NCBI GenBank assembly: GCA_030015575.1
Contig: JASDDO010000006.1
Span: 105,578,045 to 105,642,044, forward strand
DNA: 64,000 nucleotides
Source of the DNA: Agapanthus africanus
Lineage: Eukaryota > Streptophyta > Magnoliopsida > Asparagales > Amaryllidaceae
Reading direction: 5' to 3'
In this document: positions 1 through 8,960 of the stretch, one piece after another
How positions within the stretch are numbered: the stretch's first letter is position 1
Layout: each line of letters opens with the position of its first letter
Position numbers and translations under genes: made by a program
The notes under the pieces: model-generated
What the model was told of the DNA's origin: nothing
Seen by the model: only the letters and a program-made list of their open reading frames with translations
The model's database searches: none

Positions 1-322
1 GATACAGTATATAGTATATATGATATATTATATAGACGTTACTTATGTTTTACACCCGCACTAGCCCTGCCCTGCTCTGTCGTTAGTTATCTAACCTAAC
101 GGTGCACGAGGGGACATCGAGGCGAATGCGGATGGCAAAAGTGTACGTCGTATTTATCTGTGATGCTTAGGAAGCATAAGCTGATAGGATTTTATTAATG
201 AGATTAATAAAAAGAAAAGAAACCTAATGATGTTGTAGAATCAAAACTTTATAAAAAGGGTAGCTACAGTTTTGCTTTGCACAGTGATATATATGATTTA
301 TCCTGCACCTTATTCGATGGGG

Positions 323-504
323 AAAGAGCCGAGATCCCTTCACCGGGAGTGACCTCTTTAGCAAAACTGGCAGATGCTACAAAACGCGGTTTGTCTTTTG
401 ATTGCTTTTAGAGTTTTGCTTTGCACAGCGGTATATATGATATATCCTGCACCTTATTCGATGAGGAAAGGGCCGACGATCCCTTCACCAGGAGTGACCC
501 CTTT
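323..504 (+). promoter_or_regulatory. Duplicated leader hairpin, CopA-1
   Basis: Two copies of one hairpin. Copy 1 pairs AAAGAG (323-328) with CTCTTT (354-359). Copy 2 pairs AAAGGG (467-472) with CCCTTT (499-504). Copy 1 has an inner TCCC/GGGA stem around a TTCACC loop. The outer stem covaries (A-T to G-C) between copies, which argues for RNA structure rather than coding. Function unknown. Confidence 0.55.
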
Positions 505-650
505 AGCGAAACTAAGAAAAGCCTCAAAAACACTCCATTTCAAAATTTCACTTGATTCTACGACGATTTCAAGTTCATTACGCAATAGGTTTTCAGAAAA
601 ACCTGTCGTAGCCCTCCGTCATTTCAGATAAAGACTATTTAGTATTCGTG

Positions 651-865
651 CTGCGTTTGTTGACCTCTGTCAAGGCGTAGTGTGCGGTAGCTAACTAGTA
701 ATTATCTATAAAGCATGTGATGTGATTGGATTAGGGTAGTCGTACGACCTTGTTGACCTCTGTCAAGGGTCGTGCGAGTGGGTTTGATTCAATCAAGAAA
801 TGACGGGTTGAACTTGACTAGTGCACTATGATTTGTTGACCTCTGTCAAGGTCATGGCACACTAG
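651..865 (+). promoter_or_regulatory. Triple stem-loop of the leader, CopA-1
   Basis: Three stem-loops at 651-680, 741-776 and 818-865. Each has an apical TTGAC-CTCT-GTCAA hairpin, a small asymmetric internal loop (TTTG or TTG against GG or G) and its own outer stem: CTGCG/CGTAG, CGTACGACC/GGTCGTGCG, and CTATGA/TCATGG extended by CTAGTG/CACTAG. A fourth hairpin, AATTTCAA-GTG-TTGAAATT, follows at 884-902. Equivalent structures occur in CopA-2, CopB and CopC-2 with compensating changes. Confidence 0.7.
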
Positions 866-1269
866 TGGCAAAATATTATCGGGAATTTCAAGTGTTGAAA
901 TTTGCAATGAGATTGCATACCTTCTATGAGATAGTTGGATCCCGATACCCACTGCGAGTAAGAGTTACTCCTGGGAGAATTTTACACAGGACAATTAGTC
1001 GATCAAGTAGGTGTCTAGAAAAGTGTTAACGGGGTTACGCATCTGGGAAAACGAGGTTTACTTTAATTAGGTCTGTGCGAAAGCACGGGGAACCTCCCTC
1101 AAAGTACCGACACTGATCTGGCTGATAGATTGACGAAATTGTAGGGTGTAATTAATCCCGGCTAATCTTAACTTTTATGGTTTGAAGGTAGATTTGATAA
1201 AAACAGTGGGAGACATCCTGATTAGATAAGATAATAACCAATCTAATCTTGCAAGAGCATACACTAAAG

Positions 1270-1292
1270 TGTTTTCTTCTCTCTCTCTCCAG
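1270..1292 (+). promoter_or_regulatory. Polypyrimidine tract plus AG, acceptor-like site
   Basis: A T/C-only run ends in CAG directly before the first coding block and is followed by GTAGCGACC. The same tract-AG-GCGACC arrangement lies at the same place in CopA-2, CopB and CopC-2. It resembles a 3' splice site; splicing itself is inferred and no donor has been proven. Confidence 0.45.
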
Positions 1293-1328
1293 GTAGCGAC
1301 CTTGTCAGGCCATAATCAAGATAATAAT

Positions 1329-2567
1329 ATGGATGTATTGACTGAACCCGCTTATTATACAGAGCAGGGGAACGTTGGACCCGTTCTTTCTTGTAAGAGT
1401 TATAAGACTGAACAGGGAATAGAAGAATTACTAGATTCTCAAGACGCCCAAAACAACATGCATGTTGATGCATCTTCTTCTGGTGTGTTAGTTATTGAGA
1501 ACTGTTTCTCAGTTCACCCTACGTCTTGGGTATTAGATACCGGATCAGGATCCCACATATGTAAACAGTTACATGGGCTACGTAAAGGTAGAGAACTGGG
1601 AAAAAGTGATCATTCCGTTCAAGTAGGGAACTGTGCAAGTATTACAGCCAAAGCAGTTGGCGAATATCACCTTGTATTGCCAAGTCGTAATACACTGATT
1701 CTAAATGAGTGCTATTATATACCGAACATGATGTGCAACATTATATCAGTTTCTTTATTAAGTAAAGAAGGATATAATTTTGTAGTAAAGGATAATGTTA
1801 TGAACATATTCCAAGATCAAAAGTTGATTGCATCAGGCTCGTTACATAATGGCATATTCATTTTAAATCAGAATACAGTCCTCAATATACAAAACAAACA
1901 CAAGAGGAAAAGTTCAGAAATGAACGAATCCTTCTTGTGGCATTATAGACTTGGTCATATCAATGCGACACGACTGGCTAAGTTACATAAGGATGGTTAT
2001 TTGAATTCGTTCGAATTATCATCTTATGATACTTGCCATTCATGTCTCAAAGGAAAAATGACCAAAACTCCGTTTAGTGGACACGGAGAAAGAGTTAATG
2101 AACTCTTAGGACTAATACATAGTGATGTATGCGGTCCCATGTCTACGCATGCCAGGAACGGTTCTTTCTATTTCATTACATTCACTGACGATCTCTCTAG
2201 ATTCGGACATGTGTTCCTGATGAAACACAAGTCTGAAGCTTTTGAGAAATTCAGAGAATATAAGCACGAAGTAGAAAGACAAATGGGCAAAAGTATTAAG
2301 ATCCTTCGATCTGATCGAGGAGGAGAATACTTAAGCAATGAGTTCCTAGATTATCTAAAAGAGAATGGGATTCTCTCTCAGCTTACTCCTCCTTATACAC
2401 CACAGCATAACGGTGTATCGGAGCGGAGGAATCGCACCCTATTAGATATGGTGCGCTCTATGATGAGTGCAGCTGAGTTACCTATTTCCTTCTGGGGGTA
2501 TGCTCTTGAGACAGTAGCATACCTATTGAATCAAGTTCCAACTAAATCTGTACCTACCACAACATAA
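1329..2567 (+). CDS. Copia protease-integrase block, Gag-less
   Basis: First open block of the CopA-1 polyprotein. The frame is open from 1269; the position of the family start (ATG at 14320 in CopA-2) reads TTG here at 1302, so the first in-frame ATG is 1329. A short unrecognised N-terminal stretch leads straight to the aspartic protease motif VLDTGSGSHIC. Then come the GAG-pre-integrase motif (WHYRLGHIN) and the integrase core with HSDVCGPM, LRSDRGGEYLS and YTPQHNGVSERRNRT. The Gag capsid-like domain and CCHC knuckle present in CopB are absent. The block ends at TAA (2565-2567), where CopB has a Tyr codon, so this is a nonsense mutation inside integrase. Confidence 0.85.
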   Translation: MDVLTEPAYYTEQGNVGPVLSCKSYKTEQGIEELLDSQDAQNNMHVDASSSGVLVIENCFSVHPTSWVLDTGSGSHICKQLHGLRKGRELGKSDHSVQVGNCASITAKAVGEYHLVLPSRNTLILNECYYIPNMMCNIISVSLLSKEGYNFVVKDNVMNIFQDQKLIASGSLHNGIFILNQNTVLNIQNKHKRKSSEMNESFLWHYRLGHINATRLAKLHKDGYLNSFELSSYDTCHSCLKGKMTKTPFSGHGERVNELLGLIHSDVCGPMSTHARNGSFYFITFTDDLSRFGHVFLMKHKSEAFEKFREYKHEVERQMGKSIKILRSDRGGEYLSNEFLDYLKENGILSQLTPPYTPQHNGVSERRNRTLLDMVRSMMSAAELPISFWGYALETVAYLLNQVPTKSVPTTT

Positions 2568-3324
2568 GAGATATGGAGTGGGAAGAGACCATGTCTTAAA
2601 CGAGTTAAGATATGGGGTTGTCTGGCCTATGTCAAAAGGAAAAATCCAGACAAACTCGAGGCACGGTCAGTTCTATGTAAGTTTGTAGGATATCCTAAAC
2701 ATTCAAATGGACATTTTTTCTACCACAGTGAACAACAAAAAGTGTTTATTACTCAACATGCTACCTTTTTAGAAAAGGATTTTCTTGCAAAAGAGATTAA
2801 TGGCTCTGAGGTAGAACTGGAAGAAGTTCCAGAAACACAAACTGTAACTGAAGATTTAGTGGAACTAGAGGATTCGGTAGTACCAGACGAACCCCAGCCT
2901 CTCCGCCGATCTAGCAGGGTTTCTCATCCGCTTGAGAGATACTACGGTTTTCTCATTGATGGTAGAAGCGAGGATTGCATCATGGAAGATGATGACCCGA
3001 CTAGTTTCGAGCAGGCCATCACGAGTAATGACTCTGTGAAATGGCTGGATGCAATGCGATCTGAGATGGAATCCATGTACACCAATAAAGTATGGATTTT
3101 GGAAAATGCTCCTGAAGGGGTACAACCCCATTGGGAGCAAGTGGATTTTTAAAAAGAAATTTGGTGTAGATGGAAAAGTTGAGACTTTCAAAGCTAGACT
3201 TGTAGCAAAGGGATTTCGTCAACGACCAGGTGTGGATTATGACGAAACCTTTTCTCCAGTGGCTATGCTTAAGTTCATCCGGGTCTTACTTGCCATTGCT
3301 GCATACCATGACTACGAAATCTGA
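2568..3324 (+). pseudogene. Copia integrase C-terminus to RT start, with frameshift and stop
   Basis: Continues in the same frame after the ochre codon at 2565: integrase C-terminal region (KIWGCLAYVK, FVGYPKHSNG), the acidic linker and the RRSSRVSHPLERYYGFL segment that precedes RT. Near 3130 there is one extra base relative to CopB, in a run of C. The reading frame ends at 3152 and the protein continues in the frame open from 3049 (KWIFKKKFGVDGK, KARLVAKGFRQRPG). That frame ends at TGA 3322-3324, where CopB has TGG (Trp). These are two further lesions of the same polyprotein, not separate genes. Confidence 0.85.
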
Positions 3325-3327
3325 CAA

Positions 3328-4572
3328 ATGGATGTTAAGACCGCCTTTCTAAATGGTGATTTAGAAGAGTGCGTGTACATGACTCAGCCAGAGGGCTTCG
3401 TAGATAGTGGGATCAGCGGAAAGGTATGCAAATTGCTTAAATCCATTTATGGGTTAAAGAAAGCATCGCGGAGTTGGAACATCTGTTTTGATGTAGTAGT
3501 CAAAGAGTTTGACTTCATCAAAAACATAGATGAACCTTGTATCTATAAGAAGGTAGCAAAGAGTAAGGTTGTCTTCCTCGTATTGTACGTGGATGACATA
3601 CTCTTGATAAGAAATGATATTCCTATGCTGCAATCAGTCAAGCTCTTCTTATCACAAAGATTCTCAATGAAAGATCTAGGTGATGCCTCATGCATATTGG
3701 GGATAAGGATCTATAAAGATAGATCCAAACGGATATTGGGATTGTCCCAATCCAGGTACATTGACACCATACTAAAGAGGTTTAGTATGGAAGAATCCAA
3801 AAGTGGGAACCAACCCATGATCTCTGGACTCACTCTCTCCAAAGAGATGTCTTCCAAGACTGATTTGGAGAGAGCTCGTATGCAAGGGATACCCTATGCT
3901 TCGGCAGTAGGGTCTATCATGTATGCGATGCTATGTACCAGACCCGATGTTGCATACACACTAAGTGTAGTGAGTCGGTGTCAAGCAGATCCTGGAGAGA
4001 GTCACTGGACAGTTGTGAAGAACATTCTCAAGTACTCACGAAGGACTAGAGACATGTTCTTGGTGTATGGTAACGGAGAACTCCGAGTGGAGTCCTTTAC
4101 CGATTCCAGCTTCCAAAGTGATAAGGACGACTCTAAGTCGCATTCGGGTTTTGTCTTTACCCTCAATAGAGGGGCGGTATGTTGGAAGAGTTCCAAACAG
4201 GATACCGTTGCAGACTCGACGATGGAGGCTGAATACATCGCTGCCAACGATGCTGCCAAAGAGGCTGTCTGGATGAAGAAGTTCATTAGTGAACTTGGAG
4301 TGGTTCCATCCATTGAGCATCCAATACCTCTGTATTGCGATAACAATGGAGCTGTGGCTTTGGCCAAGGAACCCAGATCCCATCAGAAATCCAGACATAT
4401 TCTGAGGCGGTATCACCTGATCAGGGAGATAGTTGATCGCCGGGAGATCGAGGTCAGGAGAGTAGATACGAAGGACAACACTGCGGATCCACTCACGAAG
4501 TCCATTCCCCAGATACAGTTTGAGAGATTATTCGGGATGCTAGATATGAGATACTACAGCAGCTGGCCTTAG
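3328..4572 (+). CDS. Copia reverse transcriptase-RNase H block
   Basis: Uninterrupted C-terminal block of the polyprotein, in the same frame as the preceding RT start once the TGA at 3322 is discounted. It starts with MDVKTAFLNGDLEE, carries the RT catalytic motif YVDDILLI (DD at 3592-3597), then SMKDLGDASCILGI and the RNase H region with DSTMEAEYIA, CDNNGAVALAKE and SHQKSRHILRRYH. It ends at TAG/PPT spacing typical of Copia: the stop at 4570-4572 lies one base before the polypurine tract. No envelope-like ORF follows. RT copies RNA into cDNA and RNase H degrades the template in cytoplasmic particles; this copy alone is not functional because of the upstream breaks. Confidence 0.9.
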   Translation: MDVKTAFLNGDLEECVYMTQPEGFVDSGISGKVCKLLKSIYGLKKASRSWNICFDVVVKEFDFIKNIDEPCIYKKVAKSKVVFLVLYVDDILLIRNDIPMLQSVKLFLSQRFSMKDLGDASCILGIRIYKDRSKRILGLSQSRYIDTILKRFSMEESKSGNQPMISGLTLSKEMSSKTDLERARMQGIPYASAVGSIMYAMLCTRPDVAYTLSVVSRCQADPGESHWTVVKNILKYSRRTRDMFLVYGNGELRVESFTDSSFQSDKDDSKSHSGFVFTLNRGAVCWKSSKQDTVADSTMEAEYIAANDAAKEAVWMKKFISELGVVPSIEHPIPLYCDNNGAVALAKEPRSHQKSRHILRRYHLIREIVDRREIEVRRVDTKDNTADPLTKSIPQIQFERLFGMLDMRYYSSWP

Positions 4573-4573
4573 T

Positions 4574-4586
4574 GCAAGTGGGAGAT
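4574..4586 (+). other. Polypurine tract, CopA-1
   Basis: GCAAGTGGGAGAT directly before the 3' LTR; the priming site for plus-strand DNA synthesis. The same tract precedes the 3' LTRs of CopB and CopC-2. Confidence 0.85.
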
Positions 4587-6835
4587 TGTTAGTTATGTAT
4601 ATGCCCTAGAGGCCATTGTTGTACATTTGATGTATATTATGATGGATGCTTAGATATATACAGAGAGGACTTTCTTGCTCGTCATGATAGTATGCTATTT
4701 GGTTTCACTTTATCTTAACATGTTGACATGTATTGGTTTACTGTCTTTCTCTCACATATTGATAAAGCCCTTAGGATCTGTACTCGACTACTGGGACTAT
4801 GATGAGATCATACTAGTGGGGCCATAGTAGTCGATGAGTACATCCTATAACTGTTCCTAGTCGAGGGTATATCGAGACAGGGCATCGATACACCAGAGTA
4901 GACTAGCGTATACACATCTTGACCCATATGATGGGCGATGGATGATCTCATATCCATCGGTATTTGACATCAAGGATGGTGTACGGGTGCTCAGAAGAGA
5001 CTGGGTACACTGGACGGACTCGCCGAGAACTCCCAGTTGGTGATATACCACACGTCAGATGGCAGTTCTCCGGTGACACTGGTACAGGGTAGTCTGTAGA
5101 CCCGATATCGTCATAGAGTCTTGTGTGATTCCCACTGTGCTTTGATTCCCACCTTACCACGTCCACGAGGGCGTGCAAAACGGTGGCTTTTGGGTACAGT
5201 CCCGAACCACATGGAGGCAATGAGCGATAGGAGGGGATTCGTCTCTCCTGGTATAGGGAGTTGATGTTGTGCTGTGTTCGATTGGCTATAACTGGAAGTC
5301 CCTGACCAGGGCTGATATAGAGATTTACCGGTAAGTGTTACTAGTAGTTTCTCGACCTGTTATGAGCCTCACATCGACACGACTTATCGGTTACTCGGGT
5401 CTGACGTTTACCACCCCTAGACTTGATATGCGACATATCAGACGAACAGACCGGACTGTGCGGGAGTGTTACTGATTGGATTCACAGGAGAACGCACATG
5501 CTAGCTTGTTGATCTTCTGATCGCTCAATACCTAGGTGGCTGTTACGTTTAGCTGACCGCTTGCAGCTTGTGGGTGTTTGATATGATCATCATCTGCTAC
5601 CGGCGTATTGACGATTCTTTAGAGTCCTACACAGAGGTTTCTTGGCTCAGGCGAAACGGAGTAGAGGCACATATGTGATATGTGCAGGACCGAGGATAAT
5701 GCGATATGAGATACCATATTATATTCTCGAGATATTTTGATATGAATCGGGACATCGGATCAAGTGTTGATTCGACGAATCGGTACATGATATATTAGCT
5801 GGTTATATTCGATATAGCCGGATCGTTGGATCAAGTGTTGATTCAATGATTTAATGTATAATAATATATAAGATATATTGTATTACATTATCTAATATTG
5901 GCTCGCTTTATTATTTCATTTTCTCACTAGATGATACATTGATATATATGCGATATATGTTAATTGTATTATTTTCTTTTGTTGCAAATATATATGCGAT
6001 ATATGTTAATTGTATTATTTTCTTTTGTTGCAAATATATAATATATATGTGATATATATTATTGGGACATGATATGATTTATTATTAAACATGTTTAAGG
6101 ATGATTAAATGGGATTAGGGTTTGATTAGGGTTAGCTTCTTCTTGTTCATTCTAGAAGCTTTGCTTTTGTCTTGGTTAAGATATTATGGTTGATATTTTT
6201 CCATGACTCATTTTCTAACCTAACCAAACCCTAACCCTAGTTTATTCTCTACAAACTCTTAGCCTATCATCCTTGACCATGGTTGATATCTCAATCATAT
6301 AGATTACTTTTCTATTCATCACAAAAGGATTATCTTTTCCATTATCATCTTCTTCTCTCTTAAGTTCAAAAAGGAAAAAGCTTACTAGTTAATTCTTGTG
6401 TGATGATTTCAAGTGAGAAAGTGAATAAAAAGAAAGCATAAATACTACTCCCTCATCCTCATCTCATCTAGCCCATGAGATTAGGGTGTTCATCTCTTTA
6501 GAGTGAGAAAGCTTGGGTTTTTGCAACTTCGACGTAGATCATCGGAGATTCGGAACACTTCAAGCAAGCATGGATCGTTCGAGTCGTGGAGCTTCTCTTG
6601 AGTCTGGGAGATCGTGGATCGCGGCGAAGGGACTTCTACTCGGAGCTTGTGAAGCGAAGGAGCGGACTACAAAAGTTGTAATCCCTCACACTTAGATATA
6701 AAGATATCATCTTGCATGCTAAACCCTAATAATCTAGCAAAGATCCCGTCTTTGGGTTGTTCGGCACATGTAAAATTTTATTTGGGCATGTTTGATGCTT
6801 TATGAACCTTCACTAGTGTGCCTAGGAACCCTACA
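4587..6835 (+). repeat. 3' LTR of CopA-1
   Basis: A 2249-bp LTR beginning TGTTAGTTATGTATATGCCC and ending CCTAGGAACCCTACA (TG...CA ends). It is clearly the same family as the CopA-2 LTRs at 8961 and 29112 but more diverged from them than they are from each other. It contains the inter-family conserved core near 5580-5660 (GTATTGACGA, TTTAGAGTCC, GGCGAAAC). Confidence 0.92.
5942..6033 (+). repeat. 46-bp tandem duplication inside CopA-1 LTR
   Basis: Two identical 46-bp units, 5942-5987 and 5988-6033, starting ATATATATGCGATATATG and ending GTTGCAA. It is absent from the CopA-2 LTRs, so it is a private or subfamily duplication. Confidence 0.85.
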
Positions 6836-8279
6836 TGCAAAACAAAAGAGAACATCCTTGCAATAACAGCTTTTTGAAAAATATTCCAACAACATCAGAA
6901 TAGGTTTGTTTTTAACTTGCATTGATCCGAATCAACACAGTCCCATCAATTGATCAAACCAATAAAGAACGAAAATAATGATGTACGTATATGCCATCCG
7001 CATTCGCCACTGGGTCCCGTCATTACCCGTTAGGTTACTTAACTAATAACAGAGCGGGGACTGGACTAGTGCGGATGCAAAACATATACAACATCTACTA
7101 GTATATATATATATCAATATATAATATTTCGCTCAAGGCGTGATAAAATGAAACATCACAGAAATGTACAGCATCACAGAACAATACAGATATCTAGGAT
7201 CCCCGGGTTTCACAGAGCCGCTACTGAAACTCGATGTTCCCCTGGTCATGTGGATAGCCTGTGTAATGAAATCCTAGACCCCTACGGGCGCGGCAAGTTA
7301 CCCGCCAAATCCTGAAGCGAGGCAGCCCCCTTCAGCAACGTGAATGGACAACTCGGCACTTCACGGAATACGGTAACTTGGGCACCCCTCCTGGGTCAAC
7401 CTGTACCCCCTACGAGTGCGGCGAATAGCCTGCCAATTCTAGAGTGAAGCCCCATCTATCTCAATGCTATGAGATGCGGGCTTGTTGCCCTCTAGAACCC
7501 GGCTATCCGTGCACCCCACCTTGGGGTAATCCCAGTACAGAAAGTAAAATATACATACAATGGGTACATCGACCTCAACCTGGTCGTGGCCCAAAAGAAT
7601 AATATACAATCAGGCAGTGACGGCAGTCCACATGTCGGACGCTCGCCCCGCAATATCAAATGTACATAATACAACCAAATCTGTACTACCATTGCATCGA
7701 GGCTATCCCCCACGACCAATCCGCAACATCACAGCACAACACAGAACATCAACGTGAATGTCACGTTCGCAAATCCGTCTAACCGGGCTATAGCAGTTAG
7801 ACAAGATTTACCGATCAAGTGACATTCACGGTCGCAGATATAATGTAAATACTGTGAACTAATGTGTTTAAAATATTCGATCGATCAAATTTACCCAAGT
7901 GGGCCCCCAAGCACTACTGTAGCACTTAAAGAAATTCTGGGCCCAAAAAGAATATTCCAAAACCCCTATTTTCAAGTCCAAGAGCCTCTGTAAAAAATTG
8001 GTGCAGTGAATACACTGTAGCGCGGCGGAACTGCGGCCAGAAGGGGGGTTTGGCCGCGGTTCCGCGGTGGTCCTACTGTATCACATTACCAATTTTTCAC
8101 AGAAGTCTTAACTTTACCTGCACATGCTTCTGCAACACACTGAAAAAATTTTGGAGCTAAAAAAAATTTCGACAGAAACTGATGCACATGAAAACGTGGT
8201 TTTTGGAATTTTGTTCGATCGGAAATGTAAACACATTAGACAAAGCTAGACTAGGTTAATGGCGAGGCTCTGATACCAC
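6836..8279 (-). other. Leader of CopC-1, non-coding
   Basis: The reverse complement aligns by eye along its whole length with 34365-35811 of CopC-2, for example the ATGCGG/GGGACCCAGTGGCGAA block and the CTGATGTTGTTGGAA block at the inner end. It stops abruptly at 6836 where CopA-1 enters, just before the stem-loop region seen in other leaders. No coding potential seen. Confidence 0.88.
8267..8278 (-). other. Primer-binding site, CopC-1
   Basis: The minus strand reads TGGTATCAGAGC, complementary to the 3' end of plant initiator tRNA-Met, one base inside the LTR end. It proves that the LTR to its right is a 5' LTR on the minus strand. Confidence 0.9.
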
Positions 8280-8960
8280 TGTAAGTGCACGGCGGTGCCC
8301 TGGCCTTCAATCCGACGCCGGAATGCGGAAGCGATGGTTTTCTTTAACATTTTATACCGGAACCACCCCGCACTATAAACCCGGATCATGCCATTAATCT
8401 AGTCCTAGCAAACAAGAGAACGGGTAGAGAGATATACCGAGCGATCCGTGTCCTTCGGTCTTCTCGTCGTCGTCCCGATCTCCCCGTGGAATCTCCAGTC
8501 TTCAACTCCTCGTCGGAAGGGCACCACTTCGCCGGCTTCTTTTACGGGCTCCCACCTCTGGACCGAGGCAACTCGGGCACAAAGTTGGTGAGCCGACGTG
8601 CCTAAGGCTTGCTGTAGAATACGTGTAGTGATCTATGTCTCATTTGTGGTTACTTGAAGTTGCCTTTGGTGGAGGATTGAGATGTAAGCTTTTTGCGGAT
8701 GAACTTGGGAATGTTTGTAGCATAAAAAGAGCAAAAATTCCCACACCAAAATAATGGGCAGCCCCTCCCTCTATGATGGCCGGCCTTGGCAAGAGAGAAG
8801 GAGTGAGTATCAAAAGAATGAGAGTCTCTCTCATAATCCAAGAGAGAGAAAAGGTGATGATATAAATAAATGATCACAAGACAAAACCAACACTCCACCA
8901 ACCTCATCATCTCATCACAAAGTCAAGCTATCATGAACCATCATGAACAAAGGAAAGTCA
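8280..8960 (-). repeat. 5' LTR of CopC-1, 3' part
   Basis: On the plus strand it begins TGTAAGTGCACGGCGG, the reverse complement of the CopC LTR end (as in the solo LTR at 23422 and the end of the CopC-2 LTR at 34364). It is interrupted at 8960 by CopA-2; the LTR resumes at 31326. Confidence 0.9.

Larger units (their letters stand above)
1..1292 (+). other. 5' leader of CopA-1 (3' part), non-coding
   Basis: Untranslated leader between the missing PBS and the first coding block. It contains a direct duplication of a segment near 300-360 and 440-505, three stem-loops at 651-865, a further hairpin at 884-902 and a pyrimidine tract ending in AG at 1292. Short ORFs here are not conserved in CopA-2 or CopB and are not genes. 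Confidence 0.85.
1..6835 (+). mobile_element. CopA-1: Ty1/Copia LTR retrotransposon, 5' LTR off-window
   Basis: The window opens inside the leader of this element; the sequence at 1 matches position 13022 of CopA-2. It then has a Gag-less protease-integrase-RT-RNaseH region, a polypurine tract and a complete 3' LTR ending at 6835. The sequence immediately after (6836 onward) is the leader of CopC-1 on the minus strand, so CopA-1 is an insertion into CopC-1. The expected target duplication is TGCAA at 6836-6840; its partner lies outside the window. Its coding region is the better preserved of the two CopA copies. Confidence 0.93.
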
